DNA of 64,000 nt from Campanula takesimana (taxonomy: Eukaryota; Streptophyta; Magnoliopsida; Asterales; Campanulaceae). The stretch lies in the NCBI GenBank assembly GCA_026119855.1, contig JAOWBW010001126.1, forward strand, positions 365,777 to 429,776, read 5' to 3'. The position numbers and the translations under genes are program-made. Shown here in pieces: positions 10,257 to 20,754 of the stretch; position 1 is the stretch's first letter, and each line of letters begins with the position of its first letter. The notes below the pieces were generated by a model, which saw only the letters and a list, made by a program, of their open reading frames with translations, made no database searches and had not been told where the DNA came from.

Positions 10257-12479
10257 AAATAAATAAAGGTTTTGATTATGTACCTGCAAGTATAAGTGCT
10301 AAGGGAATAAAAACCAATGAAGAGAAATTCTTCTTGATAAAATTTTTGGAAAACAAAATGTTAATACAAGCTAAAATACTAAAGGAAATAATTAAAAAAA
10401 TTGTTTCTGAACAGCTATTCAAAAACAAAGAAGGCAAACCAACTGATTTTACTCCTAGCTAGGCATTTTTGGTTCTCTCCACTGCTTTGAGCTCTTGAAG
10501 AAGTGCAGCCTTCTCACTGGTTTATTTCTTCTGTAGAACCTTCATTGTTCCAGTCAAGACACATCGAGTTATTGTACTGGAAATATTGGTCTTTTTTGGC
10601 TAGCAACTGATCTTTAGTGATAACTGTTGATTGTAGAGAAGCCTTGGACCAATCCAAGCTTCCAGTTGCTGAGGAGATATTCTTCTCATCAGATGGTGAA
10701 ACCCCCATTGAGTATTCTTTGTACAGGAGAGGCAGGTCTCTTCTTGGTGGCTTTGGAAGGCTTGCTAGCAGGAGGAGCTTGGAAGTAGGAGTAAATGGAT
10801 GCCTGTGATGGTCTTAGAGGCAGGGGATGGCTGCTGGGAGAAGGAGGAGGGAAAGCTGTTTGGGTTGGCTGTTCAGGAGATGAAGGGATTGGATTGTCAC
10901 CTCTTTGAATTATGAATTCAGAAATGTTTGTCAAGCTTTTTGAGAAGGGATGATTTGAGTTTGTCTTATGAGGGTAGCTGAAAATGGGTTAAAGTCAGTA
11001 TAGGTGAGGTGATATTGAGGAGTGAATTTGAAAGGATCAAAGTTTGAGGGAAGGTTATCAAGCTTTGATCTGGAATTTTTATGAAATGCAGGAGGAGGTG
11101 GAGGAAGGTGATAAGGATAAAACAACAGATATGGGAAAGAGATTCTTGACAATTAACCCAATTATGCAGCCCTTCTTGGATAACAGAGTCCAAAAGATGG
11201 ACTGGGCATATTGAATGCAGAGGGAATACACAAGAGAGGAAGGAGTGTAAAGGCATTCTTGAAGATTATTAGAAATGAGATGGGAGAAAACAAGTTCCCA
11301 TTCAGCAAGATTTTGAAAAATTGAGGGGATGGGTAGTTTTGGAGCAGAGAAGAGGAAGCAATATTGAGTAGTTATTCTGAACTTCTTCCACTCTTCATAT
11401 GTATAAAAGAGTTGGCCCCAATGTTCCTTGCATGAACACTCATATGGGTTTTGGTCATTTCCCAAGGATTGGGAGATTATGAGGGTTAAGAAGAAGAAGG
11501 AGAATGGAATAGACTTAAGCTTATTGTGAGCTTGTGGATTGTTGGGATAGAGAAATCTATATCACAATCAAGAGCCCATAAGCTAGGTGTAGGCATGGAA
11601 GTGTCTAGGTAAATTTGAGACTTAGGAGTGGATATAGAGGGAGGGATAGCTGTTGAGTCAGGCTGGGGAGTAGAAGATCCACCTTGACTTGAGATTGTCT
11701 AGCTTCTCTAATCCTCATGAAATCAAAGGCCTTGAGGGCCTCATCTAAGGAATATTTAGTAGAAAGCTGCTCAAAAAGGTTGATGTATCCTCATCAGATA
11801 GATTAGACACAAGGTTAAGCAGGAGATATAGGAGGAGGGGAGGCTTGAGATTGAAGGAAATGAGAAGGTTGAGTCTCAGCTGTTGGGATGAACTCATGAA
11901 CAGGAGAGTTCCCCCTTGACCTGACAGGGATGTCTGGACTAGGTGAGTTCCCCCTTAAGGGTTCAACAGGAGAGATGGTTTGAGAGGTAAGATCAAGGAT
12001 TCCTTCAATGATAGCAACATGATCTGAACTGGAAGTCACATTAGGAGAGGGAGGGGATGCTAGTCTTTGCCTTTTTGGAGAAGAAGAGGGAGATCATATA
12101 CGTCTTCTTTTTACTATGAATAGACCAGCAGAGGAAGATGAAGATGTTACCTTATCTGTTGGATCAACTGACTTAGCTGCTGGGAGATCCTGCTCAGCTG
12201 TTGGCATAGCTTGATCAGGTGGTTCTTTACCATGCTTGGCTTTTCTGATCTCTTTAATTTGTTATTGAAAAGATACCTGGACATCAAACTCTTCTTCATC
12301 AATCTCCATTACACCACTGGAGCCACTTGCTTTCTTAACTTCAGACTCTCCTTCACTCACTGTTGCTTCATCATCAACATAAATCTGACTAGCCTTGCTA
12401 CAGCAGCTTTAACCCTTTCCCCACTTACAGTGGTTTGTTCATGACTATCACCAGGTAATGAGGAGGTTTGAGAGGTGGA
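10257..12479 (-). pseudogene. Element E sense cassette gene, decayed 3' half
   Basis: This stretch continues minus-strand coding potential from the gene that starts at 13450, now broken into short frames (around 11815-12039, 11079-11465, 10689-10934 and 10514-10708). The pieces include Ser/Pro-rich linkers (SPVEPLRGNSPSPDIPVRS, PSSPEQPTQTAFPPPSPSS) and a more globular stretch with Cys and Trp (NPYECSCKEHWGQLFYTYEE). I recognise no family. I see no convincing signal peptide plus membrane anchor, so although this is the position where Env-like genes sit in some Sireviruses, calling it Env is not supported. Treating it as one gene is an inference from strand, order and spacing. Confidence 0.45.
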
Positions 12480-13450
12480 TTTAGTTGACTCACTGGAAGT
12501 GAGGAAGAGGGAGGTTCATCATTCTTGTTCTTCTTTCCTTTGCCTTTGACAGCTATGGATTTCCTTCTTGGAATGGTCTTGGCTGTGCCTCTAGTAGCCA
12601 TTCTTGTTGCTGGAGCTTCATCAAGTCGAGGCTTAGCTATTGGGACCCTTTTGGATGCCTTAGCTGTTGAAGGTTTGGCCTTGGATAACTTAGATGTTCC
12701 TCTTTAGAACCTTTTAGAAGGATAGTTTTCTTGTCAAACCTTTGGAGGTACTAAGGGGAACTAGTTCAAGCCACTTGGTGTTGAGGATTGCAGGGAGGTC
12801 ACTGAGCTTCTTTGCTAGAATCCCACTCATGAATCTAAACAGATTAGGTTTGGTGGATCTCACATAAGGTTTGTGGAGAGATGTAAAAGTGGCAAGATTG
12901 AAATTTTCAAGCATCACTGTGCACCAATTCACTTTCCTTCTAATCAGACCAAGGGCAATCTTCCATTCTGAAGAGCTTAGCTGGTCCAAGGAAGATTGTT
13001 TTCCACACATTCATTTGATAACCACATCACTGAGGGTTGAATTATGATGGACAAGTTCTTCTTCAAGATTGATTTGTTCTTGACAGAGTCATAGTCAATG
13101 CCTTCTTGACCAGTAAATTGTTGGTAGAGGACACTGAATGTTGAGTCCAACTCTTTGCTCCAAACATTGGTTACAAGGCTTCTGTGATTTGAGATGCCAT
13201 AAGTTTTATGAACATCTTCAGGTTTGATGATCATTGTGACATTTTGGAAGACACATCGAATAGAGCTATCTTTTAGCCTAGTTCCAATTCGATATACCTC
13301 AGAACAAGCATTCTCAAGAATTGGATTCTGAGCAGTTAACATGTTGAGAAGGCCATTGTTTTCTAGTATTTCTTTGACATAGGTTCCTACTTCACCTTCA
13401 AAGAAAGCATTCTCAATGTAGTATCCATGAGATTCTTCAGGGAGAGCCAT
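12480..13450 (-). pseudogene. Element E sense cassette gene, N-terminal domain and basic tail
   Basis: It starts at an ATG in a strong plant context (ATCAATGGCTCTCC). The first 130 or so codons are open (MALPEESHGYYIENAFFEGE onward), with ENACSEVYRIGTRLKD and VTMIIKPEDVHKTYGISNH. This resembles, in style only, plant-transposon-associated domains found in legume and composite elements. A frameshift near 13080 and a stop at 13011-13013 separate the next piece (KVNWCTVMLENFNLATF, TKPNLFRFMSGILAKKL). Another frame then gives a Lys/Ser/Pro tail ending KGKGKKNKNDE, probably nuclear or nucleic-acid binding. The function is unknown. It is divergent from the gene at 14049. Confidence 0.55.
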
Positions 13451-14048
13451 TGATCTTAAATAAATGGATGAGAAAGAAACAGAGGGTTAGGGTTTGAAAA
13501 CAGAGTACTCGAAAAATTGAGAATTTTTTAAGGGGATTTATTGAGGATTTCTTTATGAGAGGTGAGGAATAATGGAAGGATCGTGGTGTAGAAGGTGGGG
13601 ATAATGGTTATATTTTGGGAGAAAGGGCGACGTGGGGATTTAAAGGTAGCCGTTAAGGTGAAGTGACAGTTACCCTCTATTACTGTTTAAGTGAATAGTA
13701 AATAGAATGGAATTAAATGGTATATCATTTATTTCCAGAAATAGTGGGCAGCTATTTAAGGAAAGTAAGGGGGCTAAATATAACATAACACACTACAAAA
13801 TTAATTTTGACCATCACTTCTCAGAATTGCCATACTTTTTGTACCAATAGTACAGATTTGGTGGTCAAGTCAGTCGATATTTTGGACATAAATTTTGCTC
13901 AACAGCTATGTCTATGGTCATACCCTATCAAGGACCAACATAAATTCCTTGTGTATATATAGAATATGCACTTAGTTTTTTTAATCCACACTAAGTTTTG
14001 TCTTTGGTCTTAGCAGTAGACTACATACTCGGTTTATTTTCAAAGAAA
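13451..14048. promoter_or_regulatory. Shared intergenic region between two divergent cassette genes
   Basis: About 600 bp without long frames separates the ATG of the minus gene (13450) from the ATG of the plus gene (14049). A good TATA (TATATATA, 13954-13961) points to the plus gene; minus-strand candidates (near 13640 and 13607) are weaker. AACAGCT occurs at about 13902. A bidirectional promoter is inferred from layout, not shown. Confidence 0.5.
13954..13961 (+). promoter_or_regulatory. TATA box of the antisense cassette gene
   Basis: TATATATA in the context ttgtgtatatatagaata, about 95 bases before the ATG at 14049, giving a predicted start near 13985-13990 and a leader of about 60 bases. 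It is on the strand opposite to element E's own transcript. Confidence 0.6.
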
Positions 14049-15151
14049 ATGGGGAGACTTTCTTCTAAGTTTAATCCCAAAAAGATGGCTCAAACTGTTA
14101 AGACATTGATCTTTACAGTTCCAACTGGTAAGAAAACAGATAGAGAGAGATTTGAAAGAGAGTATATGTCATATACCATACAGAGTGATCATCAGATATA
14201 TGAGGAAGTTAAACAGCCTCCTCTAGATCACCCTTTGAAGTATAGAGAGGTGAAAGAGAGAGAGAGAAGAGAAAAAGAGATTGGGAGTGTGAAAAGGAAG
14301 CTATAGAGAAGTTAGAGAGGGAGAGATTTGATCAACTTAGAACAGTTAAGGGAAAGGTAAAGGAGAAACAGGTAGAGGAGAGAGGTAGTATAAATTTCTT
14401 TGGTCAGAATATGAGAGTAGAGGAAGGAGAGAGCATCAAAGCAAGTGCTGCACAAACTGAAGTCCAAATGGTCCATTCCCTTGGGGACTTAATGATGAAG
14501 GGAGGTTTAAAGGTCCATAAGAAGGATATTGGAAGGAAAGTTGTTGAGGGAAACCAGGTTTTGAGGCCATTTACATTGAGGGAGCTGATGAGTCAGGAGG
14601 ATAGGTTAGCTGTTCAGGCCAAAAAGGTGTCTGTTGCTGAACAGCCAAGGGTTTATGCCCCAGTGACAAGGGATTCTTTGTCCATTAGCATGGCAGTGCT
14701 GGAGGGAGGGGGTGATAATTTCTATGGGGTCTAGCAGTCTCCATCAACTACTCACACTCAGCTGTTTAGGCAGTACTTGAGATGTTGTAGTCCTGTCCAG
14801 GTCAATGAGGGCAATGATGGTGGACCTTCATCTCACATGGCTATGATAGCCAATGTGAGTATCCAAACCTCAGGTACCTTTAGCTTTATGTATCCCTTGG
14901 ATGACTTTCCTTCTTATGATGCTGTTGAGGAGTGGTGGCCAAGAACCATGGGTCCACATTTGCAGTACTCAGTCACTGCCATTGATCCTTTCATTGAAAG
15001 GCATCCTGTATGGCTGGAGAGGTATAGAGAGACAAGTCAGTCTGTACCTGCAAGGCTATATGGAGAGGAGAGGAGGGCAGGAAGCATCTGGGAAAGGGTC
15101 TGGATCAATTTGGAAGCAAGTGTTGTGAGAGGAACAGGGTTGAACAGCTAA
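14049..15151 (+). pseudogene. Antisense gene within element E (about 365 codons, one frameshift, one stop)
   Basis: It starts at ATG 14049 (aaaATGGGG); codons upstream in the same frame have no ATG. One frame runs to about 14285. After a single frameshift a second frame runs to 15151, broken only by TAG at 14732-14734, and the sequence continues in phase after that TAG. Visible parts: a basic N-terminus (MGRLSSKFNPKKMAQTVKTL), a Lys/Glu/Arg-rich stretch that probably forms a coiled coil (around residues 65-115), and a Trp-containing C-terminal part (EEWWPRTMGPHLQYSVTAID, HPVWLERYRET, SIWERVWINLEAS). No family recognised. It is convergent with pol, which ends at 15400. Antisense ORFs are known in Tat-type gypsy elements; one in a copia element is unusual. 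Confidence 0.6.
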
Positions 15152-15256
15152 GTTAGTTAGTTGTTGGGAAAAAGTTTTTGTATATTTTTGTTTTTGATTT
15201 TGGAAGGGGTAGTCTACCAAGTTCCACAGGGGTAGATATGTTAAGGAATAGTTTCA

Positions 15257-15289
15257 AACCATATGATGTAAACAGGCCATCATATGGTT
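15257..15289. other. 12-bp inverted repeat between convergent genes
   Basis: Arms 15257-15268 (AACCATATGATG) and 15278-15289 (CATCATATGGTT) are perfect complements around a 9-base loop. They lie between the stop of the antisense gene (15151) and the stop of E's RNase H (15400), so they could act in 3'-end formation on either strand; this is inferred. Confidence 0.7.
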
Positions 15290-15315
15290 ATCCTTGAATA
15301 GAGATCTGTTTTAGA

Positions 15316-15344
15316 TTAGCTGTTGAAACAATGTAAACAGCTAA
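15316..15344. other. 9-bp inverted repeat of the element E heptamer
   Basis: TTAGCTGTT at 15316-15324 and AACAGCTAA at 15336-15344 are perfect complements with an 11-base loop. They form a second hairpin just beyond the one at 15257-15289, built from the motif that recurs throughout element E. Confidence 0.75.
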
Positions 15345-15399
15345 CCATGCTCTTTGTACTAGTTTAAAGTTTATGAAATGAATTTTCCGTTAATCCCTT

Positions 15400-15867
15400 T
15401 TACTTAGGCAAGTTAATCATTCCTAACATTGCTCTCAAAAGTTCACACCTCTTTTCATCCATAGCTTTAGTTAGTATGTCAGAGACATTATCCTCAGTAC
15501 CAACTTTGGCTAAATTGATATTTCCCTTTTCAACATGATCTCTAATGAAGTTGTGTCTTACTTCAATGTGTTTGGTTTTAGAGTGTTGAACAGGATTCTC
15601 AGTCATAGCAATTGTACTTGAATTGTCACAGAATATAGGAATATTAGTGACATTCATGCCAAAGTCTTGTAGTTGACTTTTTAAGTATAGAATTTGTGAA
15701 CAGAAGAGACCAGCTACAACATACCCAGCCTCAGCTGTTGAGGTTGCAACTGATGTTTGCTTTTTGCTAGACCAAGATATAATTCTTGATCCAAATGAAT
15801 TGACATCCACCACTTGTTGATTTTCTGTCCAGATTGCATCCAGCATAATCTGAGTCAGTAAAGCCAA
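15400..15867 (-). pseudogene. Element E RNase H
   Basis: The frame includes ISWSSKKQTSVATSTAEAGY, IFCDNSSTIAMTENPVQHSK, TKHIEVRHNFIRDH and a closing DILTKAMDEKR. This is the Ty1/copia RNase H domain, which degrades RNA in the RNA-DNA hybrid. Its start is out of frame with the RT part (frameshift near 15830, in the segment after STSGGCQF), so it is not translated with RT. The usual Glu in AEAEY is Gly here (AEAGY), a further sign of decay. Confidence 0.85.
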
Positions 15868-16997
15868 TTAGTGAGAATGGATATTCATTAGGATACCACA
15901 AGCCATAATCAGGAGTTCTTTTTAGATATCTCAAAAATCTTTTAACAGCAGCAAGGTGAGATTCTTTGGGATTGGCTTGAAACCTTGCACAGAGACATAC
16001 ACTGAACATAATGTCAGGTCTTGAGGCAGTAACATATAGGAGGTATCCTATATAGCTTCTGTAAAGTGTTTGGTCAACACTTTGACCATCAGTATCAGCA
16101 TGAAGTTTTGTGGTAGTAGACAGAGTTGTCTTAGCTGTTGAGGCATTCTGCAAATCAAACTTATTTATCATGTCTCTGGTGTACTTGGATTGTTTAATGA
16201 AGATTCCATCCTTCATTTGTTTGACTTGAAGACCTAAGAAGTAGGTGAGTTCTCCAAATCATACTCATTTCAAACTATTTTTGCATAAGATCCCCAAATT
16301 CTTTGCAAAGGTCCTCATTTGATGATCCAAAATAATGTCATCTACATAGACCTGAATGAGTAAGGTGTCATCTCCATGATTTTTGATGAATAGAGTGTTG
16401 TTAATATGATCTTTGGTAAATCCTTTATTAAGAAGGAAATTAGACAAAGTATCATACCAAGCTCTAGGTGCTTGTTTCAGGCCATACAATGCATTGTCCA
16501 ACTTGTATACATAGTCTGGGAACTTGGGGTGTTCAAATCCAGGAGGTTGAGCAACAAACACTTGTTTATTAAGTACTCCATTCAGGAATGCACTCTTGAC
16601 ATCCATTTGGAATACTTTCATCTTTTTGAAAGATGCAAAGGCTAGGAATAGTCTTATGGATTCAAGTCTTGCTACAGGGAAAAAAATTTCATTATAGTCT
16701 ATTCCTTCTTCTTGTCTGTATCCCTGAGCAACAAGTCTTGATTTGTTTCTCACTACAGTACCATCTTCACTCATTTTATTTCTAAATACCCATCTGGTGC
16801 CTATGACAGTTTAATTTCTAGGTTTTGGAACAAGCTTCCAAACTTTATTCCTTTCAAACTGTTCAAGTTCTTCTTCCATAGCCTCTATCCAGTCTGTATC
16901 TTGAAGGGCTTTATGGATCTTATCAGGTTCTATTTGAGAAATGAAGGCACTCATGAAGATATCATAGTGAGGAATGCCTTCAGGTATGGTTTCTTTT
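15767..16997 (-). pseudogene. Element E reverse transcriptase
   Basis: Two frames (16265-16774 and 15767-16216) carry copia RT: KSRLVAQGYRQEEGIDYNEI, QMDVKSAFLNG, LYGLKQAPRAWYD, the catalytic VYVDDII near 16340, then the connection (SRPDIMFSVCLCARFQANP, DSDYAGCNLDRKSTSGG). Upstream to about 17000 the N-terminal part (WIEAMEEELEQFERN, then VIGTRWVFRNK) is readable but holds a stop where Gln would fit (CAA to TAA) near 16814. A frameshift near 16240 follows YVDD. Confidence 0.85.
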
Positions 16998-17023
16998 TGA
17001 ATAGGAATGGAAATGACAAGGTT

Positions 17024-17696
17024 CTAATCATTGACAATAGGGATTGGAGTGGAGATTTGAGAAGGAATTATTTGATAGCTATCAGTTTCATCTTGGCTGT
17101 TGGGAAGAGGAAAACTGTTAGGAGTAGGTAAGCTGTTGGGAGTGTTTTTGGGCAGAACATAGGGAAGAATGGTGTTGTTTTCATTTAAGGAAAAAGGATT
17201 GTTGATTGTGGGTGATGGTTCTGGAAGGTTGTCAGAATTTCCAATGCTTTCATCAAAATCACACAAGTCAGTATTGCTTTGATCATTGTTTTCATCAAAG
17301 TCAACATGAATTGATTCTTCTACAACCAGTCTTCTCTTGTTGTATACTCTGTAGGCTTTGCTAGATTTGGAGTAACCAATAAAGATTCCTTCATCACTCT
17401 TGGAATCAAACTTATCTAGGTTATTCTTCCCATTGTTGTGAATGTAGCATTTGCTTCCAAATCCATGAAAGTAGGATATGGTATGGACCTTTCCATTCCA
17501 CAACTCATATGGGGTCTTCATATGATACTTGTTGATGATTGTTTTGTTCTGTACATACACAGCAGTAGTCACAGGTTCACCCCAAAAGTACTTAGGGAGA
17601 TTATATTCTGACAGCACTGCTCTTGCTGCTTCACATATGGTTCTGTTCTTTCTTTCAGCAACTCCATTCTGTTGAGGAGTTCTTGGGGCTGAAAAG
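17024..17696 (-). pseudogene. Element E integrase, distal part (after D insertion)
   Basis: The minus strand from the D junction reads PQQNGVAERKNRTI, the segment with the last Glu of the DDE triad. It is followed by SEYNLPKYFWGEPVTTAVYV, the GF/Y-type C-terminal region (GIFIGYSKSSKAYRVYNKR) and a Ser/Pro/Asn-rich linker to RT. The proximal part resumes at 26171. The split falls just before the SAPRTPQQN segment and is explained entirely by the insertion of element D. Confidence 0.88.
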
Positions 17697-19187
17697 TGTT
17701 GGTAGTGGTGCCCTAGGCACGTTTAATAAACGTTGTAATTGTTATCATTCATTTCATATCAATGAAGAGATGTTTTGATTATTATTGTTGTTCATGTTTA
17801 CTTATAATAATCTCCGTCCCTAGTACTTGTCAAGCACTAGTATAAAGGCTAAATGATCATGGGATGATCATGTTAGATTTATGGGTACTTGTTTGGAACA
17901 AGGTACTGGACATGACCCGCTCTATGAGATTTATGTCATGGTCTATGTCGTACATATATCTCATATTAGTTATGTCATTTGAATCCTTAGACATGAAGTT
18001 ATTATAGTCTTCCACTTGATGAACATTATGTTTGACATATTCAAACGCTACTTTTAACCGAGTAGTTATAAAGGGTATGATTGGCATAATCGGAATCCGT
18101 TGGGAAGAATAATAAGCTAAATGGATTTGTCCCTCCTCGGAGAGATGTCAAGCTTGGGCCACTCGTAGGAATGATGTTGATGAAATGTTCGGCCGGACTC
18201 AGATGAATTGATTGGATCAATGTCATTTGGATTATCAACATATTCGGAATCGAGAAAGTATTGAACAAAACAAGTTGACTGTTTGACCATGACTTGTGTT
18301 CAATGACATCGTGGACAAAGGGATTGTGACATATTCTAAAGGAATGCGAACTTGTGTCTAGTTATACTATTTGGGTAGGTATGATGGTTTGCTAGAACCT
18401 AATCATATCTTATGGGATCATGTTTGAGCTCATTGCCAACTTAGTATAATCCTAGAGGGTCACACACAATAGAACGAATCTTTAAAAAGGACTATATTGG
18501 AATTTTGGAAATTCTGGACATTCTGAAGAGTGGGCGACCGCACAGTAATGACTGGGCGGCCGCACACTTAGGACAGTTTTGTATCAGTTTTGCTTCAGAT
18601 AGTTGTGCGACCGCACAGATGATTTTGGGCGGCCGCACAGTGCTGTCGGATGGCAGATTCCTAATTTGATTTGGAAACGAATTTTGGAAGGATTTTGACA
18701 CAAGTTTCCTATTTGGAATAGGTCATACTTGTGTATAAAAGACCAAATTCGGCCAGCACTCTAGGCCAATGATTTTGTGAGTCTCAAAGAGTTTGAGAGA
18801 GAGTTTATTTTGTTCCAAGACATTCTTGGTTGAGGAACAAAATAATACACAAAATAAATTCCATATAGTTCTTTTGATTGTGAAAAAGTGTTTCACAATT
18901 TGGTCTAGCAACCAAGATCAAAGAAGCTCCTTTGATATTCGTTCGAAGTGTGGATACCGCTAGAGGGTGAAAATCATCATCTTCAAAGTTCGTGTTCAAG
19001 CTTTGTGATCGTGATCAAGTCTTCAAACCTCCACCAAAGACCAAGAGAATTTGATAGCCATCAAGGGTTAGTTTATTCCTTTATTCTTATGTTGTATTTG
19101 ATTTAATCATACGAACGGATCCATGGCTTTGGGTTTCAAAATTTTAAATGCTAAATTCCGCTGCGCATGCTACTACGAAACCCAACA
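17697..19187 (+). repeat. Element D 5' LTR
   Basis: TATA box TATAAAA at 18734-18740. The four-box module sits upstream of it at 18531-18544, 18553-18566, 18604-18617 and 18626-18639, so those boxes lie in U3. A 46-47-bp segment around 18818-18863 present here is missing from the 3' LTR, with a ttcca repeat at the deletion edges. Confidence 0.95.
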
Positions 19188-19202
19188 GTGGTATCAAAGC
19201 CC
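19188..19202 (+). other. Element D primer binding site
   Basis: TGGTATCAAAGC starts one base after the LTR end. It resembles the initiator-Met tRNA complement TGGTATCAGAGC with one change, a variant common in copia elements. Confidence 0.85.
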
Positions 19203-20754
19203 CGTTCATGTTGATTAATTCAATACTTGGATCATGTTATGTGTATGTAAATTGTTTATGTGCCTTGCATGATTTGAATATTGGAATATATGTTGTTTAT
19301 GTGTTATGTGATTTTATGTGGTTTATTGTTTTGCAACTTTAATCGCACGATTCAATCGCAATAAATAAATTATGGTGGATTCAGAATTGTTGATTATTAA
19401 TTTTTGATTGGATCAAAGTTTTAATAATCGGGGAAAAACGATTTTGAGACAAAATTTTCGAACTTTGAAAATTCTGCACATTCTGATGGTACTGGGCGAC
19501 CGCACAAACGCCTTGGGCGGCCGCACAGTTTTGGGCGACCGCACAAGGGTTTTTGGGCGGCCGCACAAGTTGATCAGAAGTCTGATTTTGGTTGAAAATC
19601 AGAATCTGGAATTTTTCGAAAGATTCAACAAAACCAGTAACAGAACCAGTCCAGACTTGCAGATCTGAATGGGTTTTGGGTAGTTGATTTGTGTGTGGAT
19701 TTTGGGGTTTGATTTTCCTATTTGTTTTAGTCTTGTGATTCTAAGATTGGTTCAAGGTTTGGATGGCTAATCTGCGTTCATCGAGATTGTGTTTCCCAAA
19801 CTTGATCGCAATCAAAGTTTCAAAGATAAAACGAAGTTAGAATTATGAAGAGTTCATAATTGCTAAAATTGAGAAACAAAGTTCTTGATTCAATGATTGG
19901 AGATCCATGTGGAATTGTGAATGCAATTGGCCTACGTTCATCGAGACCATCTATTGCTTAGTTTCAGCCACATGGACTACTTTCTTGGTTTCTTGAATTA
20001 GTGCGGGATTGTGGTTGCCTAATGGCTTAGTTCGACCGCACTTCTTGTTGTCTTGATTTGGAGATAATGACCGAAGTTGAAATAGTCTCATCCTCATAAT
20101 TATAGAGAAACTAATGACACATAAATATCATGCTTAAATTAATGGGATTAATTTAGTGGCTAAACTTGATGTGTAACATGTTTATATTATGTGCTCATAA
20201 ATGTGTTATATACTATATGTGATGAACCTTCAAAGAAAGTTTTAAGTCTTTTATTGCCATGCCATGATTAAAACACTTGTTAGTACATGAGTGATTTTAA
20301 TGTAGATCCGCCCTAGCGAGGTGCATTAAATTTATTTATGTATAAGCAAGATAGATAATGTGGGCACGCCCTAGCGGGACACATTAACTATGCGTTTAAA
20401 ATGGTTAGCCTTAATTGGGCGTCAAAACAGTTTTGGGCCTAGGCAAAGATGAGGTTTAACATGTTTTTTGAAATTTGATTTCTTAAAGAATCTCATAAAA
20501 GGAACTAAGAGTCATATGAGATATGATTGACAAGAGTTGTCTACCTAATTAATTTGATTTTGTGTAATCCGCCTTAGCGGACATGAAATTAAATTAAAGT
20601 TGGATCTTAACCCATTTAAATTATATTATACATTGAATGTATATGAAGGTTATATAATTTAGTGGGAGTATTTTGTTTGAAAAATACATTATTTATCTCT
20701 TTAATGAAAATCGGTACTTATTAAATTTTGGAAATTTTTGCATATTTGTAGATA
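19203..20754 (+). other. Element D long structured 5' leader
   Basis: About 1.55 kb without a long frame between PBS and gag. It holds a second set of GGGCG(A/G)CCGCACA boxes (19493-19506, 19514-19527, 19532-19545, 19554-19567), two copies of cgttcatcgaga (near 19777 and 19935), and three palindromic boxes of the form CCGCCYTAGCGG (20307-20320, 20364-20380, 20568-20581). The rest is AT-rich. Confidence 0.7.

Noticed and set aside
10257..13450. Calling the sense cassette gene of E an Env protein.
   Set aside because: No signal peptide, furin-like site or convincing membrane anchor seen; only its position matches, and the recovered tail is Lys-rich like a nuclear protein.
13998..14048. Starting the antisense gene at 13998.
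   Set aside because: That codon is TTG and lies almost at the predicted transcription start; the first ATG in frame is at 14049.
18531..18639. GC-rich boxes as a CRISPR-like or satellite array.
   Set aside because: Only four copies per site, with irregular 8-50-base spacers that are conserved between LTR copies; this is a plant retrotransposon context.
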